Source: Acidimicrobiia bacterium (GTDB lineage Bacteria > Actinomycetota > Acidimicrobiia > Acidimicrobiales > Ilumatobacteraceae). Taken from it: a stretch of DNA of 9,364 nt. The notes under the pieces were generated by a model that was given only the letters and a program-made list of their open reading frames with translations, searched no databases and was not told where the DNA came from. Below are positions 1 through 5,772 of the stretch, piece by piece. The stretch is taken from contig JACDGA010000049.1 of the NCBI GenBank assembly GCA_013815505.1, forward strand, positions 1-9,364. Reading direction: 5' to 3'. The position numbers and the translations under genes are program-made. The stretch's first letter is position 1; every line of letters starts with the position of its first letter.

Positions 1-684
1 GACCGCCTCGCGGATGAAGTGCTGCTGGCGCTCGATGCGACCGAGGTCGGCACGCGGATCGATGCGCCAGTCGCCGTCGCGGAACTCCTCGAAGTAGCGA
101 CTTCTTGCGTACTTGAGGGCGTTCTTGCCGTTGAGGTTCTGGCAACCGGGCTGCAGGTCGAGGCCGGTATTGTCGTCCTTGCTGGCGAGCATGACGCAGA
201 TCTCGACGCCGCCGATGGCGTCGACGAGCCGCTGGAAGCCGTTGAAGTCGATCTCGACGTAGTGGTGCACGGGAATGCCGAGCGAATCCGTGACCGTTTT
301 TGCGAGCACGTCGGGACCCTGGTTGTAGGCGCCGTTGATCTTGCCGAAATCGCCGTCGGGGAACTCGACCCAGAGGTCGCGCGGGATGCTGAGCAAGGCC
401 GCGCCGCCGCCCTTCTCGCGCCGCAGGATCATGATGGTGTCGCTGCGACGGCTCGTGCCTTCTGCGGCGTCGAGGTTCTCCTCGCGGGTGTCGGAGCCGA
501 CGAGGAGGAAGTTCTGCGTCGGTCCGTCCCTGTCCGGCGTGAGGACCTCCTCGACACCGTCGACCCGGCGGACGCTCGCCTCGGTCTCGTCGGCTGCACG
601 GATCACGCCGAGCCACCCACCGACGCCGACGGCGGCGGCGAGCACGATCGCGACCGGCGCGGGGCTGCGCTTCAGTCGTGACAT
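1..684 (-). CDS. LytR-CpsA-Psr (LCP) family wall-polymer phosphotransferase, N-terminal part
   Basis: Partial gene: 228 codons from ATG at 684 to the window edge, with no stop seen. LCP proteins act outside the membrane and move lipid-linked glycopolymers onto peptidoglycan (in actinobacteria, the arabinogalactan-type polymer). Visible: short basic N-terminus, one membrane segment at about residues 9-28 (signal anchor), then the LCP domain from about 57. Family motifs are in order: FLLVGSDTR (59-67), RRSDTIMIL (79-87), LLSIPRDLWVE (97-107), KINGAYNQG (115-123), HYVEIDFNGFQRLVDAIGG (141-159), ALKYARSR (189-196) and GRIERQQHFI (215-224). The Asp and Arg residues in these motifs are those that bind Mg and the polyprenyl pyrophosphate. 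Cys163 and Cys181 could form a disulfide. The gene lies 37 bp behind birA on the same strand but has its own promoter-like TAGCGT exactly 7 nt before the ATG. The missing C-terminus leaves the exact LCP subgroup open. Confidence 0.93.
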   Translation of the reverse strand, partial: MSRLKRSPAPVAIVLAAAVGVGGWLGVIRAADETEASVRRVDGVEEVLTPDRDGPTQNFLLVGSDTREENLDAAEGTSRRSDTIMILRREKGGGAALLSIPRDLWVEFPDGDFGKINGAYNQGPDVLAKTVTDSLGIPVHHYVEIDFNGFQRLVDAIGGVEICVMLASKDDNTGLDLQPGCQNLNGKNALKYARSRYFEEFRDGDWRIDPRADLGRIERQQHFIREAV

Positions 685-691
685 CCTGCTG

Positions 692-697
692 ACGCTA
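692..697 (-). promoter_or_regulatory. Putative -10 box of the LCP gene (leaderless start)
   Basis: On the minus strand TAGCGT is followed by 7 nt and then the ATG at 684, so the first transcribed base could be the A of the start codon. The only purine stretch (AGG) touches the ATG and cannot serve as a normally spaced Shine-Dalgarno site. No TTGACA-like -35 is visible. The same hexamer precedes lysS. Confidence 0.4.
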
Positions 698-721
698 ACG
701 CTGCGGCGCTCGATGCGGACG

Positions 722-1450
722 TCAAGTCGCGCCGCGGAGGTGGACGACGTCACCGGCGTCGATCGTGCGCTGGCGCCCGTCGTCGGTGGCGAGCACGAGA
801 CGGCCGCCGTCTGCGAGTCCCGTCGCCGTGCCGACGAGGGTGTCACCGTTGCCCATGTCGACTCGGACGCGGCGCCCGATCGTGCCCAGCTCGGCCTCGT
901 AGCGATCGTCGAGCGCCTGCACTGACGGCGGCAGCGACTCCCACTCGTCGAGCAGCGCGGCGAGCAGGTCGAGCGGATCGATGTCGGCGCCGAGCCGGGC
1001 GGCGCCGTCGGGGCACCAGGCGACGTTGAGCCCGATCCCGACGACGACCCTGCCGTCGGCGACGCGGCGGGCGAGCAGTCCGGCGAGCTTGCGTTCGTGG
1101 ACGAGCAGGTCGTTCGGCCACTTCAGCTCGACCGAGACTCCTGCGAGCCGCCGCGAGGCCGCCGCCGCAGCGAGTGCGACGGATCGCATCGCAGCGCCCG
1201 GACGGTCGGCCGGCTCGTCGAGCAGCAACGAGGCGAGCAGGTTGGTGCCGGGCGGCGCGTCCCAGCGCCGATCGAGTCGTCCCCGCCCTGCAGTCTGGTG
1301 GCGGGCGACGAGCACGGTCTTCGTCGCCGCGCCCGACGTTGCGGCTGCGGCGAGGTCGTCGTTCGTGCTGCCCGTCGTGGCGACCACGTTCACCGTCCAC
1401 CCGGGCGGCGGCGTCGTTGCGTGCGGTGGGTTGCCGTCGCCCGTCGTCAC
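722..1450 (-). CDS. birA: Biotin--[acetyl-CoA-carboxylase] ligase (biotin-protein ligase), no HTH domain
   Basis: 242-residue protein that activates biotin with ATP to biotinyl-5'-AMP and transfers it to the lysine of a carrier domain. Seen: GSTNDDL (27-33), the adenylate-binding loop GRGRLDRRW (55-63), KWPNDLL (110-116), KLAGLLA with the catalytic Lys (121-127), GIGLN (138-142) and the small C-terminal beta domain (about 192-240). The N-terminal winged-helix of E. coli BirA is absent, so this is a class I ligase that should not act as a DNA-binding repressor by itself. The start is taken as GTG at 1450, because longer in-frame versions (to 1582) run into the opposite carboxylase gene and add residues with no family similarity. 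GTG at 1393 is an alternative start. It faces away from the carboxylase alpha-subunit gene, whose BCCP domain is its likely substrate; the LCP gene follows on the same strand. Confidence 0.93.
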   Translation of the reverse strand: MTTGDGNPPHATTPPPGWTVNVVATTGSTNDDLAAAATSGAATKTVLVARHQTAGRGRLDRRWDAPPGTNLLASLLLDEPADRPGAAMRSVALAAAAASRRLAGVSVELKWPNDLLVHERKLAGLLARRVADGRVVVGIGLNVAWCPDGAARLGADIDPLDLLAALLDEWESLPPSVQALDDRYEAELGTIGRRVRVDMGNGDTLVGTATGLADGGRLVLATDDGRQRTIDAGDVVHLRGAT

Positions 1451-1456
1451 AGCATT

Positions 1457-1462
1457 TACATT
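1457..1462 (+). promoter_or_regulatory. Putative -10 box of the carboxylase gene (leaderless start)
   Basis: TACATT is followed by 7 nt (GGCACCT) and then the GTG at 1470. There is no Shine-Dalgarno-like sequence in between. This decides for GTG 1470 over the in-frame TTG at 1461, which would overlap the hexamer. It overlaps the weaker candidate box of birA on the other strand. Confidence 0.45.
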
Positions 1463-1463
1463 G
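1458..1463 (-). promoter_or_regulatory. Weak candidate -10 box of birA
   Basis: On the minus strand CAATGT is followed by 7 nt and then the GTG at 1450. It keeps the A at position 2 and T at position 6 of the -10 consensus but has C at position 1. It lies on the same bases as the carboxylase box. Tentative. Confidence 0.22.
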
Positions 1464-1469
1464 GCACCT

Positions 1470-3263
1470 GTGCTGCAGAAGATCCTGATCGCCAATCGCG
1501 GTGAGATCGCCGTTCGTGTGATCCGCGCCGCTCGTGAGCTCGGCATCGCTACGGTCGCCGTGTACTCCGATCTCGATCGCAACGCGCTCCACGTGCGGCT
1601 CGCCGACGAGGCGTTCGCGCTCGGTGGGCAGTCGGCGGCCGACAGCTACCTCAACACCGAGGCAATCCTCGATGCGATCCGCCAGAGCGGTGCCGATGCA
1701 GTGCACCCCGGCTACGGCTTCTTCTCGGAGAACGCCGACTTCGCGAGGGCGATCACGGAGATGGGCGTCGCGTTCATCGGCCCACCACCCGAGGCGATCG
1801 AGGAGATGGGTGACAAGGTCTCGAGCCGCAAGGCGGCCGAGCGCGGCGGCGCCCCGATCGTGCCGGGCACCACCGAGTTCGCCCAGTCGGCCGACGAGAT
1901 CGTGGCGTTCGGTGAGGCAAGCGGCTGGCCCGTGGCCATCAAGGCGGCGTTCGGCGGCGGCGGTCGCGGGATGAAGGTCGTGCAGGACGCAGCATCGGTC
2001 GCCGATGCGATGGCGAGCGCGCAGCGCGAAGCGAAGAACTTCTTCGGGCGCGACGAGGTCTATGTCGAGCGCTACCTCACGTGGCCGCGCCACGTCGAGG
2101 TGCAGCTCGTCGGCGATCAGCACGGCGACATCGTGTGGGTCTCCACACGGGACTGCTCGGCGCAGCGGCGTCACCAGAAGCTGATCGAGGAGGCGCCGGC
2201 ACCCGCGCTGCCCGACGGCGTCGAGGAGGCGATGGGCGAGGCCGCCGTCAAGGCGGCGAAAGCCGTTGGCTACTACAACGCCGGGACCGTCGAGTTCATC
2301 TTCCAGGACGGCGACTTCTTCTTCCTCGAGATGAACACGCGGCTGCAGGTCGAGCACCCCGTGACCGAGGCGATCACGGGCATCGATCTCGTCGAGTGGC
2401 AGATCCTCGTCGCCAGCGGTGAGCCGCTGCCGATGACCCAGGAGGAGGTGCTGGCGACGCGCCGTGGTCACGCCATCGAGGTGCGCGTCAACGCCGAGGA
2501 TCCGGCAGGCGGCAAGTTCCTGCCGTCACCGGGCACGATCACGAAGCTCGCCACGCCCGACGGGTTCGGCGTTCGCTTCGACAGTGGGTACGACAGCGGC
2601 GACGAGGTCAGCCAGTTCTACGACAACCTCGTCGGCAAGCTCATCGTGTGGGGCAAGGATCGCGACACAGCCATCGCCCGCGCGATCCGCGCGCTGGAAG
2701 ACACCGTGGTCGAGGGTGTCGCCACCACGATCCCCGCCGACCTGGCGATCCTGCGCCACCCCGACTTCGCCGCCGTCGAGCACTCGACGAAGTGGGTCGA
2801 GGAGCGCCTCGACCTGTCGGGCACCGCTGCGGCGCCGGCACCCTCGGCAGAACCCGCTGCTGAGGGCGACGGCGAAGCCGAGCCACTCGTCGAGCGCAGC
2901 GTGACCGTGGAGGTCAACGGCAAGCGGTTCGGCGTGAAGATGTGGGTGCCCGAGTCGGCGGCAGCGCCTACCGGAGGCGGCGGCGGCGGCAGGGCGAAGC
3001 CACGCGCCGCGCGCCGAGCGGGCGGAGGCGGCGGTGGCGCGGCGGGATCGGGCCAGGTGACCGTGCCGATGCAGGGCACCATCGTCAAGGTGCTCGTCGA
3101 GGTCGGCCAGAAGGTCGAGGTCAATCAGGCGGTCGTCGTGCTGGAGGCGATGAAGATGGAGAACCAGATCAACGCCGACCGCGCCGGCACCGTCACCGAG
3201 ATCAAGGTCGAGCCCGGCCAGACCGTCGGCGGCGGCGACGTCGTGGTGGTCATCGGCGACTGA
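1470..3263 (+). CDS. accA3: Acetyl-/propionyl-CoA carboxylase alpha subunit (biotin carboxylase + BCCP)
   Basis: 597 residues, the usual size of actinobacterial fused alpha chains (M. tuberculosis AccA3 type; the number 3 is by resemblance, not proven orthology). It carboxylates biotin with ATP and bicarbonate for a separate carboxyltransferase beta subunit, which is not in this window. Seen: N-terminal KILIANRGEIAVRVIRAARE (4-23), the ATP-grasp glycine loop GGGGRGM (162-168) after Lys158, RDCSAQRRHQK (227-237), EMNTRLQVEHP (287-297), a biotin carboxylase C-terminal domain to about 450, a beta strand segment VEVNGKRFGVKMWVP (about 480-494), a linker with two six-glycine runs (502-507 and 518-523), and a biotinyl domain from about 529 with EAMKMEN; Lys562 should carry biotin. 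The GTG start gives VLQKILIANRGE, matching the family N-terminus. The birA ligase gene is divergent 19 bp away. Confidence 0.95.
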   Translation: MLQKILIANRGEIAVRVIRAARELGIATVAVYSDLDRNALHVRLADEAFALGGQSAADSYLNTEAILDAIRQSGADAVHPGYGFFSENADFARAITEMGVAFIGPPPEAIEEMGDKVSSRKAAERGGAPIVPGTTEFAQSADEIVAFGEASGWPVAIKAAFGGGGRGMKVVQDAASVADAMASAQREAKNFFGRDEVYVERYLTWPRHVEVQLVGDQHGDIVWVSTRDCSAQRRHQKLIEEAPAPALPDGVEEAMGEAAVKAAKAVGYYNAGTVEFIFQDGDFFFLEMNTRLQVEHPVTEAITGIDLVEWQILVASGEPLPMTQEEVLATRRGHAIEVRVNAEDPAGGKFLPSPGTITKLATPDGFGVRFDSGYDSGDEVSQFYDNLVGKLIVWGKDRDTAIARAIRALEDTVVEGVATTIPADLAILRHPDFAAVEHSTKWVEERLDLSGTAAAPAPSAEPAAEGDGEAEPLVERSVTVEVNGKRFGVKMWVPESAAAPTGGGGGGRAKPRAARRAGGGGGGAAGSGQVTVPMQGTIVKVLVEVGQKVEVNQAVVVLEAMKMENQINADRAGTVTEIKVEPGQTVGGGDVVVVIGD

Positions 3264-3360
3264 GCGCAGCGAGGGAGCCGATCCGGGTGCGCGAGCGCCA
3301 GCGAGCCGGCCGGCGATGGGGTTCGGGGGCGCAGCCCGCGCGGAGACACGGCGACTGAGC
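3254..3360. repeat. 12-bp direct repeat bracketing 83 bp after the carboxylase stop codon
   Basis: CGGCGACTGAGC occurs at 3254-3265, where it contains the carboxylase stop codon, and again at 3349-3360, a 95-bp period. The 83 bp between are very GC-rich, with loosely repeated GCGC(C)AGCGAG blocks (3265-3274 and 3296-3305), a 10-bp palindrome GCCGGCCGGC (3305-3314) and a short GGGC/GCCC stem (3327-3337). No ORF with family-like content was seen. It could be a small intergenic repeat element with a duplicated target, or a local duplication. Confidence 0.5.
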
Positions 3361-3363
3361 ACC

Positions 3364-3413
3364 GTTCCGTCATGCCGATCGTCGCCCATCGGCCACGTTC
3401 GGCATGACAGAAC
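3364..3413. terminator. 50-nt hairpin between convergent genes, likely bidirectional terminator
   Basis: A nearly perfect inverted repeat: the arms GTCATGCCGA (3369-3378) and TCGGCATGAC (3399-3408) pair fully, the pairing extends outward by 4 bp (3364-3367 with 3410-3413) and inward by 3+3 bp, and the loop is CATC (3387-3390). In total 20 pairs with three single mismatches (3368/3409, 3379/3398, 3383/3394). No T run follows on either strand, as is common for GC-rich actinobacterial terminators. It lies 14 nt after the nucleotidyltransferase stop and 100 nt after the carboxylase stop. It could instead be a dispersed palindromic repeat. Confidence 0.6.
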
Positions 3414-3427
3414 CGATCCACCCTTCG

Positions 3428-3973
3428 TCACCCGGCCGGTCCGACCAGCGCGAGCAGCCTGGCGATGCGGGCGTCGTTCGGGCCGAGGTAGCGGGCAAGA
3501 ACGCCGATTACCCGGTCGGCGTCGAGCGTGCCCGCAGAGTGCATCTCCTCGAGGTCGGCCCAGTCCTTGGTGCGGTCGAAGAACGCCTTGAACACGGCCA
3601 GGTCCGAACACGCCAGGAAGGGAACCTGCACCCCGCCGAACGGTTCGCGCCGTACCCGCTCGCCGGCGGCGGCGTGGAACGCTGTGGTGTTGAGGAAGAG
3701 GTCGATGGGCGTTTCGTCCCACCACAGCCGTGCCTGGCCGTCGCATTCGAGGAGGCGCCGATCGTCTGCGGTGCACGCAACCGGCGGCGAGATCGCCGCC
3801 AGCACGTCGTCGAGTCGGTCCACATCAACGAAGACGTTGACGTCGATGTCGATCGTGGCGCGGGCGCGCTGGGTGCACCACGCCAGTGCGAGCGCACCAC
3901 CGAAGGCGTGCGGCAGGCGAGCGACATCGAGACGCTCGTGCAGCTCGACGATCCGCGCGACGAGCGACGTCAT
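3428..3973 (-). CDS. Nucleotidyltransferase, putative toxin of an HTH/NTase toxin-antitoxin pair
   Basis: 181 residues with the minimal nucleotidyltransferase fold pattern: FGGALALAW (24-32, the Gly-Gly helix), RATIDIDVNVFV (38-49) with Asp42 and Asp44 as metal ligands, and PIDLFLNT (89-96) with Asp91 as likely third carboxylate. The C-terminal part, LACSDLAVFKAFFDRTKDWA (120-139), is typical of AbiEii-like and related NTases, where a helix with the pattern DL..FK....R.KD.AD follows the catalytic core. Known members transfer nucleotides to tRNA or protein (MenT, AbiEii), but the target cannot be read from sequence. ATG at 3973 overlaps the upstream repressor's TGA (ATGA), which implies translational coupling and fixes the start. 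The frame is open further upstream only because of base composition. It could also be a non-toxic NTase of unknown role. Confidence 0.78.
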   Translation of the reverse strand: MTSLVARIVELHERLDVARLPHAFGGALALAWCTQRARATIDIDVNVFVDVDRLDDVLAAISPPVACTADDRRLLECDGQARLWWDETPIDLFLNTTAFHAAAGERVRREPFGGVQVPFLACSDLAVFKAFFDRTKDWADLEEMHSAGTLDADRVIGVLARYLGPNDARIARLLALVGPAG

Positions 3974-4281
3974 CGCCCGAAAACCGGCGCCTGCAGCATC
4001 GTCTCGTGGCGCGCCGGGAACTGTGCGGCGAGCTCCAGGACGTCGGCGAGCTCGCGACCGCGAGCGGCGCGGTCGGCGCCACCCACGGCCGGCACCAGGT
4101 GGACGTCGACGATGAACCCGCTCGCCGCAGCGACGCGTTCGAGCGTGTCGATCGTCGGAGCCGAGCGCCCGTGCTCGTACGCCGAGAGTGTGGCGTGCGA
4201 CGTGTGGGCGCGGGCTGCCAGCTGACGCAACGTCATGCCGGCACGGTGCCGGCAGGCGATGACTGTCGATCGCAGGATCAT
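3970..4281 (-). CDS. XRE-family helix-turn-helix repressor, putative antitoxin
   Basis: 103 residues. The HTH_XRE domain covers about 11-56: RHRAGMTLRQLAARA (11-25), then recognition-helix region TSHATLSAYEHGRSAPTID (27-45) and LERVAAASGF (47-56). The rest (57-103) includes a helical segment GRELADVLELAAQFPARH and ends APVFGR, suitable for binding a partner. The stop overlaps the ATG of the nucleotidyltransferase by 4 bases, the antitoxin-first order usual for toxin-antitoxin operons. Immediately upstream a perfect palindrome (4290-4307) overlaps the predicted -10 box, so autorepression is likely. The ATG at 4281 is 6 nt behind TACCGT. Function as antitoxin is inferred from gene order and partner; the HTH assignment itself is direct. 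Confidence 0.82.
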   Translation of the reverse strand: MILRSTVIACRHRAGMTLRQLAARAHTSHATLSAYEHGRSAPTIDTLERVAAASGFIVDVHLVPAVGGADRAARGRELADVLELAAQFPARHETMLQAPVFGR

Positions 4282-4287
4282 CCCACC

Positions 4288-4293
4288 ACGGTA
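4288..4293 (-). promoter_or_regulatory. Putative -10 box of the HTH/NTase operon
   Basis: On the minus strand TACCGT is followed by 6 nt (GGTGGG) and then ATG 4281. Its upstream four bases lie inside the palindrome, so a repressor bound there would block the polymerase. The GGTGGG just before the ATG is too close for a regular ribosome binding site. Confidence 0.4.
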
Positions 4294-4307
4294 TCGGATT
4301 CGATACC
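4290..4307. promoter_or_regulatory. Palindromic operator of the HTH/NTase operon
   Basis: GGTATCG-GATT-CGATACC: perfect 7-bp arms with a 4-bp spacer, 18 bp in all, centred 18 bp upstream of the HTH gene start and overlapping its -10 box. Size and symmetry fit one XRE dimer. No second copy of the half-site was noticed in the window. Binding by the adjacent HTH protein is inferred. Confidence 0.65.
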
Positions 4308-4346
4308 ACAGCTCGCGGTCGCTGAACCAGCGCCGGCGCCGCGCGG

Positions 4347-5708
4347 CTACTCGGCGGCTTCTGCGAGGGCTTCGGAGAGCGCGGGGTGCACGAGGAGGCT
4401 CTCGACGATGTCGCTGACCTTCAGGTTGGCGGTGACGGCGAGGGCGATCACCGAGATCAGCTCGGCGGCGTGACGGCCGACGATCGAGCCGCCGAGCACG
4501 ACGCCCGTGGCAGGATCGGAGACGATCTTGACGAAGCCGCGCGGGTCGTTGTTGATCAACGCCTTCGGCGTCGCCGAGAACGGCACCTTCGTCACGCGGA
4601 TCTTGCGTCCTGATGCGAACGCCTCGGCCTCGGCGAGCCCGACATCGGCGATCTCGGGCTCGGTGAAGATCGCGCTCGCCGCCTTGTCGTAGTCCAGGTG
4701 GCGGTGCTGGCGCGAGTGCAAGCCCATCAGTCGCTCGGCCACCTTGCGCCCCTGCATCGCAGCCACCGAGCTCAGCGGGAGCTTGCCGCTGACATCGCCG
4801 GCGGCATAGATGTGCGCTGCCGTCGTGACGCAGTTGTGGTCGATCGGGATGTAGCCGCCGTCGTCGGTGTCGACCCCTGCGGCGTCGAGGTCGAGCCCGT
4901 CGGAGTTGGGCACCGAGCCGATGGCGAGGACGGCGTGCGACGATCGCACGACGCGCCCGTCGTCGCAGCGCACGACGACACCGTCGCCGTCGGGATCACG
5001 GTCGATGGCCGTCGCCCTCGCGCCCTTCAGCAGGTGCACACCGCGACGCAGGAAATCGTCCTCGAGCACGGCGGCGACCTCGGGATCCTTGCCGGGCAGC
5101 ACCTGCTGGCGAGACACGACGAGCGTGACCTTCGCCGCGAACGACGAGAACATGTGCACGAACTCGACACCGGTGACGCCCGACCCGATGACGGTGACGC
5201 TCGCGGGGAACACCTTCGGCGGGTAGCAGTCGCGCGTCGTCAGGATCCGGTCGCCGTCGGGCTGGCACCACTCGGGGATCCGCGGGCGGGAGCCGGTTGC
5301 GACGAGCGCGTTGTCGAACGCGATCTCCTCGCTGCCGTCCACCCCGTCGACGAGGACGGTGTTGGGACCCGTGAAGCGAGCTGTGCCGCGGACCATGCGC
5401 ACGCCCTGGCTCGACAGCAGCTCGGACGTGCCGTGCTGCAGGTGCGACTTGATGTCCTCGATCCGCGCCGTCAACGCACCCGTGTCGACCTCGGGGCTCG
5501 CCTGCTCGAGTCCCATCCCCGTCGAGCGCCGCAGGAAGCTCATCGCGCCACCCGTTGCGATCATCGTCTTCGAGGGGATGCAATCCCAGAGGTGGGCGGC
5601 GCCACCGACGACGTCGCGTTCGATCATCGTCACCGTCGCCCCGAGACGGGCTGCCGAGGTGGCGGCGGTGTTGCCGGCTGGTCCTCCACCGACGATGACG
5701 AAGCGCAT
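4347..5708 (-). CDS. FAD-dependent pyridine nucleotide oxidoreductase, LpdA/SthA-like, lacking the first redox cysteine
   Basis: 453 residues with the dihydrolipoamide dehydrogenase fold: FAD loop GGGPAG (7-12), active-site region GGAAHLWDCIPSK (35-47), a second dinucleotide loop VIGSGVTGVEF for NAD(P)H in the middle, FAD contact IYAAGDV and the dimerisation domain to the end. In true disulfide reductases the motif is GGTCxNxGCIPSK; here the first Cys position is Ala38 and only Cys43 remains, so a redox disulfide cannot form. The C-terminal VHPALSE keeps His441 and Glu446 of the catalytic dyad. The family options are NAD(P)H-quinone reductase (M. tuberculosis LpdA, GGAAVxxDCVPSK) or soluble transhydrogenase (SthA, which has THWGTIPSK). 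ATG 5708 is chosen because TAACCT lies 7 nt before it; TTG 5714 is a less likely start. The HTH/NTase genes follow on the same strand, and lysS is divergent 64 bp away. Confidence 0.88.
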   Translation of the reverse strand: MRFVIVGGGPAGNTAATSAARLGATVTMIERDVVGGAAHLWDCIPSKTMIATGGAMSFLRRSTGMGLEQASPEVDTGALTARIEDIKSHLQHGTSELLSSQGVRMVRGTARFTGPNTVLVDGVDGSEEIAFDNALVATGSRPRIPEWCQPDGDRILTTRDCYPPKVFPASVTVIGSGVTGVEFVHMFSSFAAKVTLVVSRQQVLPGKDPEVAAVLEDDFLRRGVHLLKGARATAIDRDPDGDGVVVRCDDGRVVRSSHAVLAIGSVPNSDGLDLDAAGVDTDDGGYIPIDHNCVTTAAHIYAAGDVSGKLPLSSVAAMQGRKVAERLMGLHSRQHRHLDYDKAASAIFTEPEIADVGLAEAEAFASGRKIRVTKVPFSATPKALINNDPRGFVKIVSDPATGVVLGGSIVGRHAAELISVIALAVTANLKVSDIVESLLVHPALSEALAEAAE

Positions 5709-5715
5709 GAGCAAC

Positions 5716-5721
5716 AGGTTA
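5716..5721 (-). promoter_or_regulatory. Putative -10 box of the flavoprotein gene
   Basis: On the minus strand TAACCT is followed by 7 nt (GTTGCTC) and then ATG 5708. There is no Shine-Dalgarno sequence. It decides between ATG 5708 and the TTG two codons upstream. No recognisable -35. Confidence 0.42.
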
Positions 5722-5757
5722 GGACCATCGCCCCCGCCCGCCCGATGGCCAGGCTGT

Positions 5758-5763
5758 TAGCGT
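5758..5763 (+). promoter_or_regulatory. Putative -10 box of lysS
   Basis: TAGCGT, preceded by GT as at the LCP gene, is followed by nine bases (CCACTCCCC) and then GTG 5773. The pyrimidine-rich spacer contains no Shine-Dalgarno sequence, so the mRNA is likely leaderless or nearly so. The 64-bp region shared with the divergent flavoprotein promoter leaves no room for a T-box or lysine riboswitch. Confidence 0.38.
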
Positions 5764-5772
5764 CCACTCCCC

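Noticed and set aside
981..1469. N-terminal extension of the carboxylase upstream of GTG 1470
   Set aside because: The extra residues are the mirror of birA. Homologues begin at the KILIANRGE segment, and a promoter-like box sits just before 1470.
1451..1582. Longer birA starting at 1582
   Set aside because: It would cover the first 113 bases of the carboxylase gene and add non-family residues before the ligase core.
843..2471. 542-codon open frame on the minus strand opposite the carboxylase
   Set aside because: Its translation is low-complexity Arg/Ala/Asp-rich without any family motif, and it crosses birA and the well-supported carboxylase. GC-rich codon bias keeps such frames open.
3974..4309. 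Upstream extension of the nucleotidyltransferase frame to 4309
   Set aside because: The region encodes the HTH protein in another frame with a good domain match. The ATGA junction at 3970-3973 gives a natural start.
4347..5708. Calling the flavoprotein a genuine dihydrolipoamide dehydrogenase
   Set aside because: The first cysteine of the redox pair is absent and no 2-oxoacid dehydrogenase genes are nearby.
5709..5772. T-box or lysine riboswitch before lysS
   Set aside because: Only 64 bp separate the two divergent genes and the -10 candidate is 9 nt from the start, leaving no room for a structured leader.
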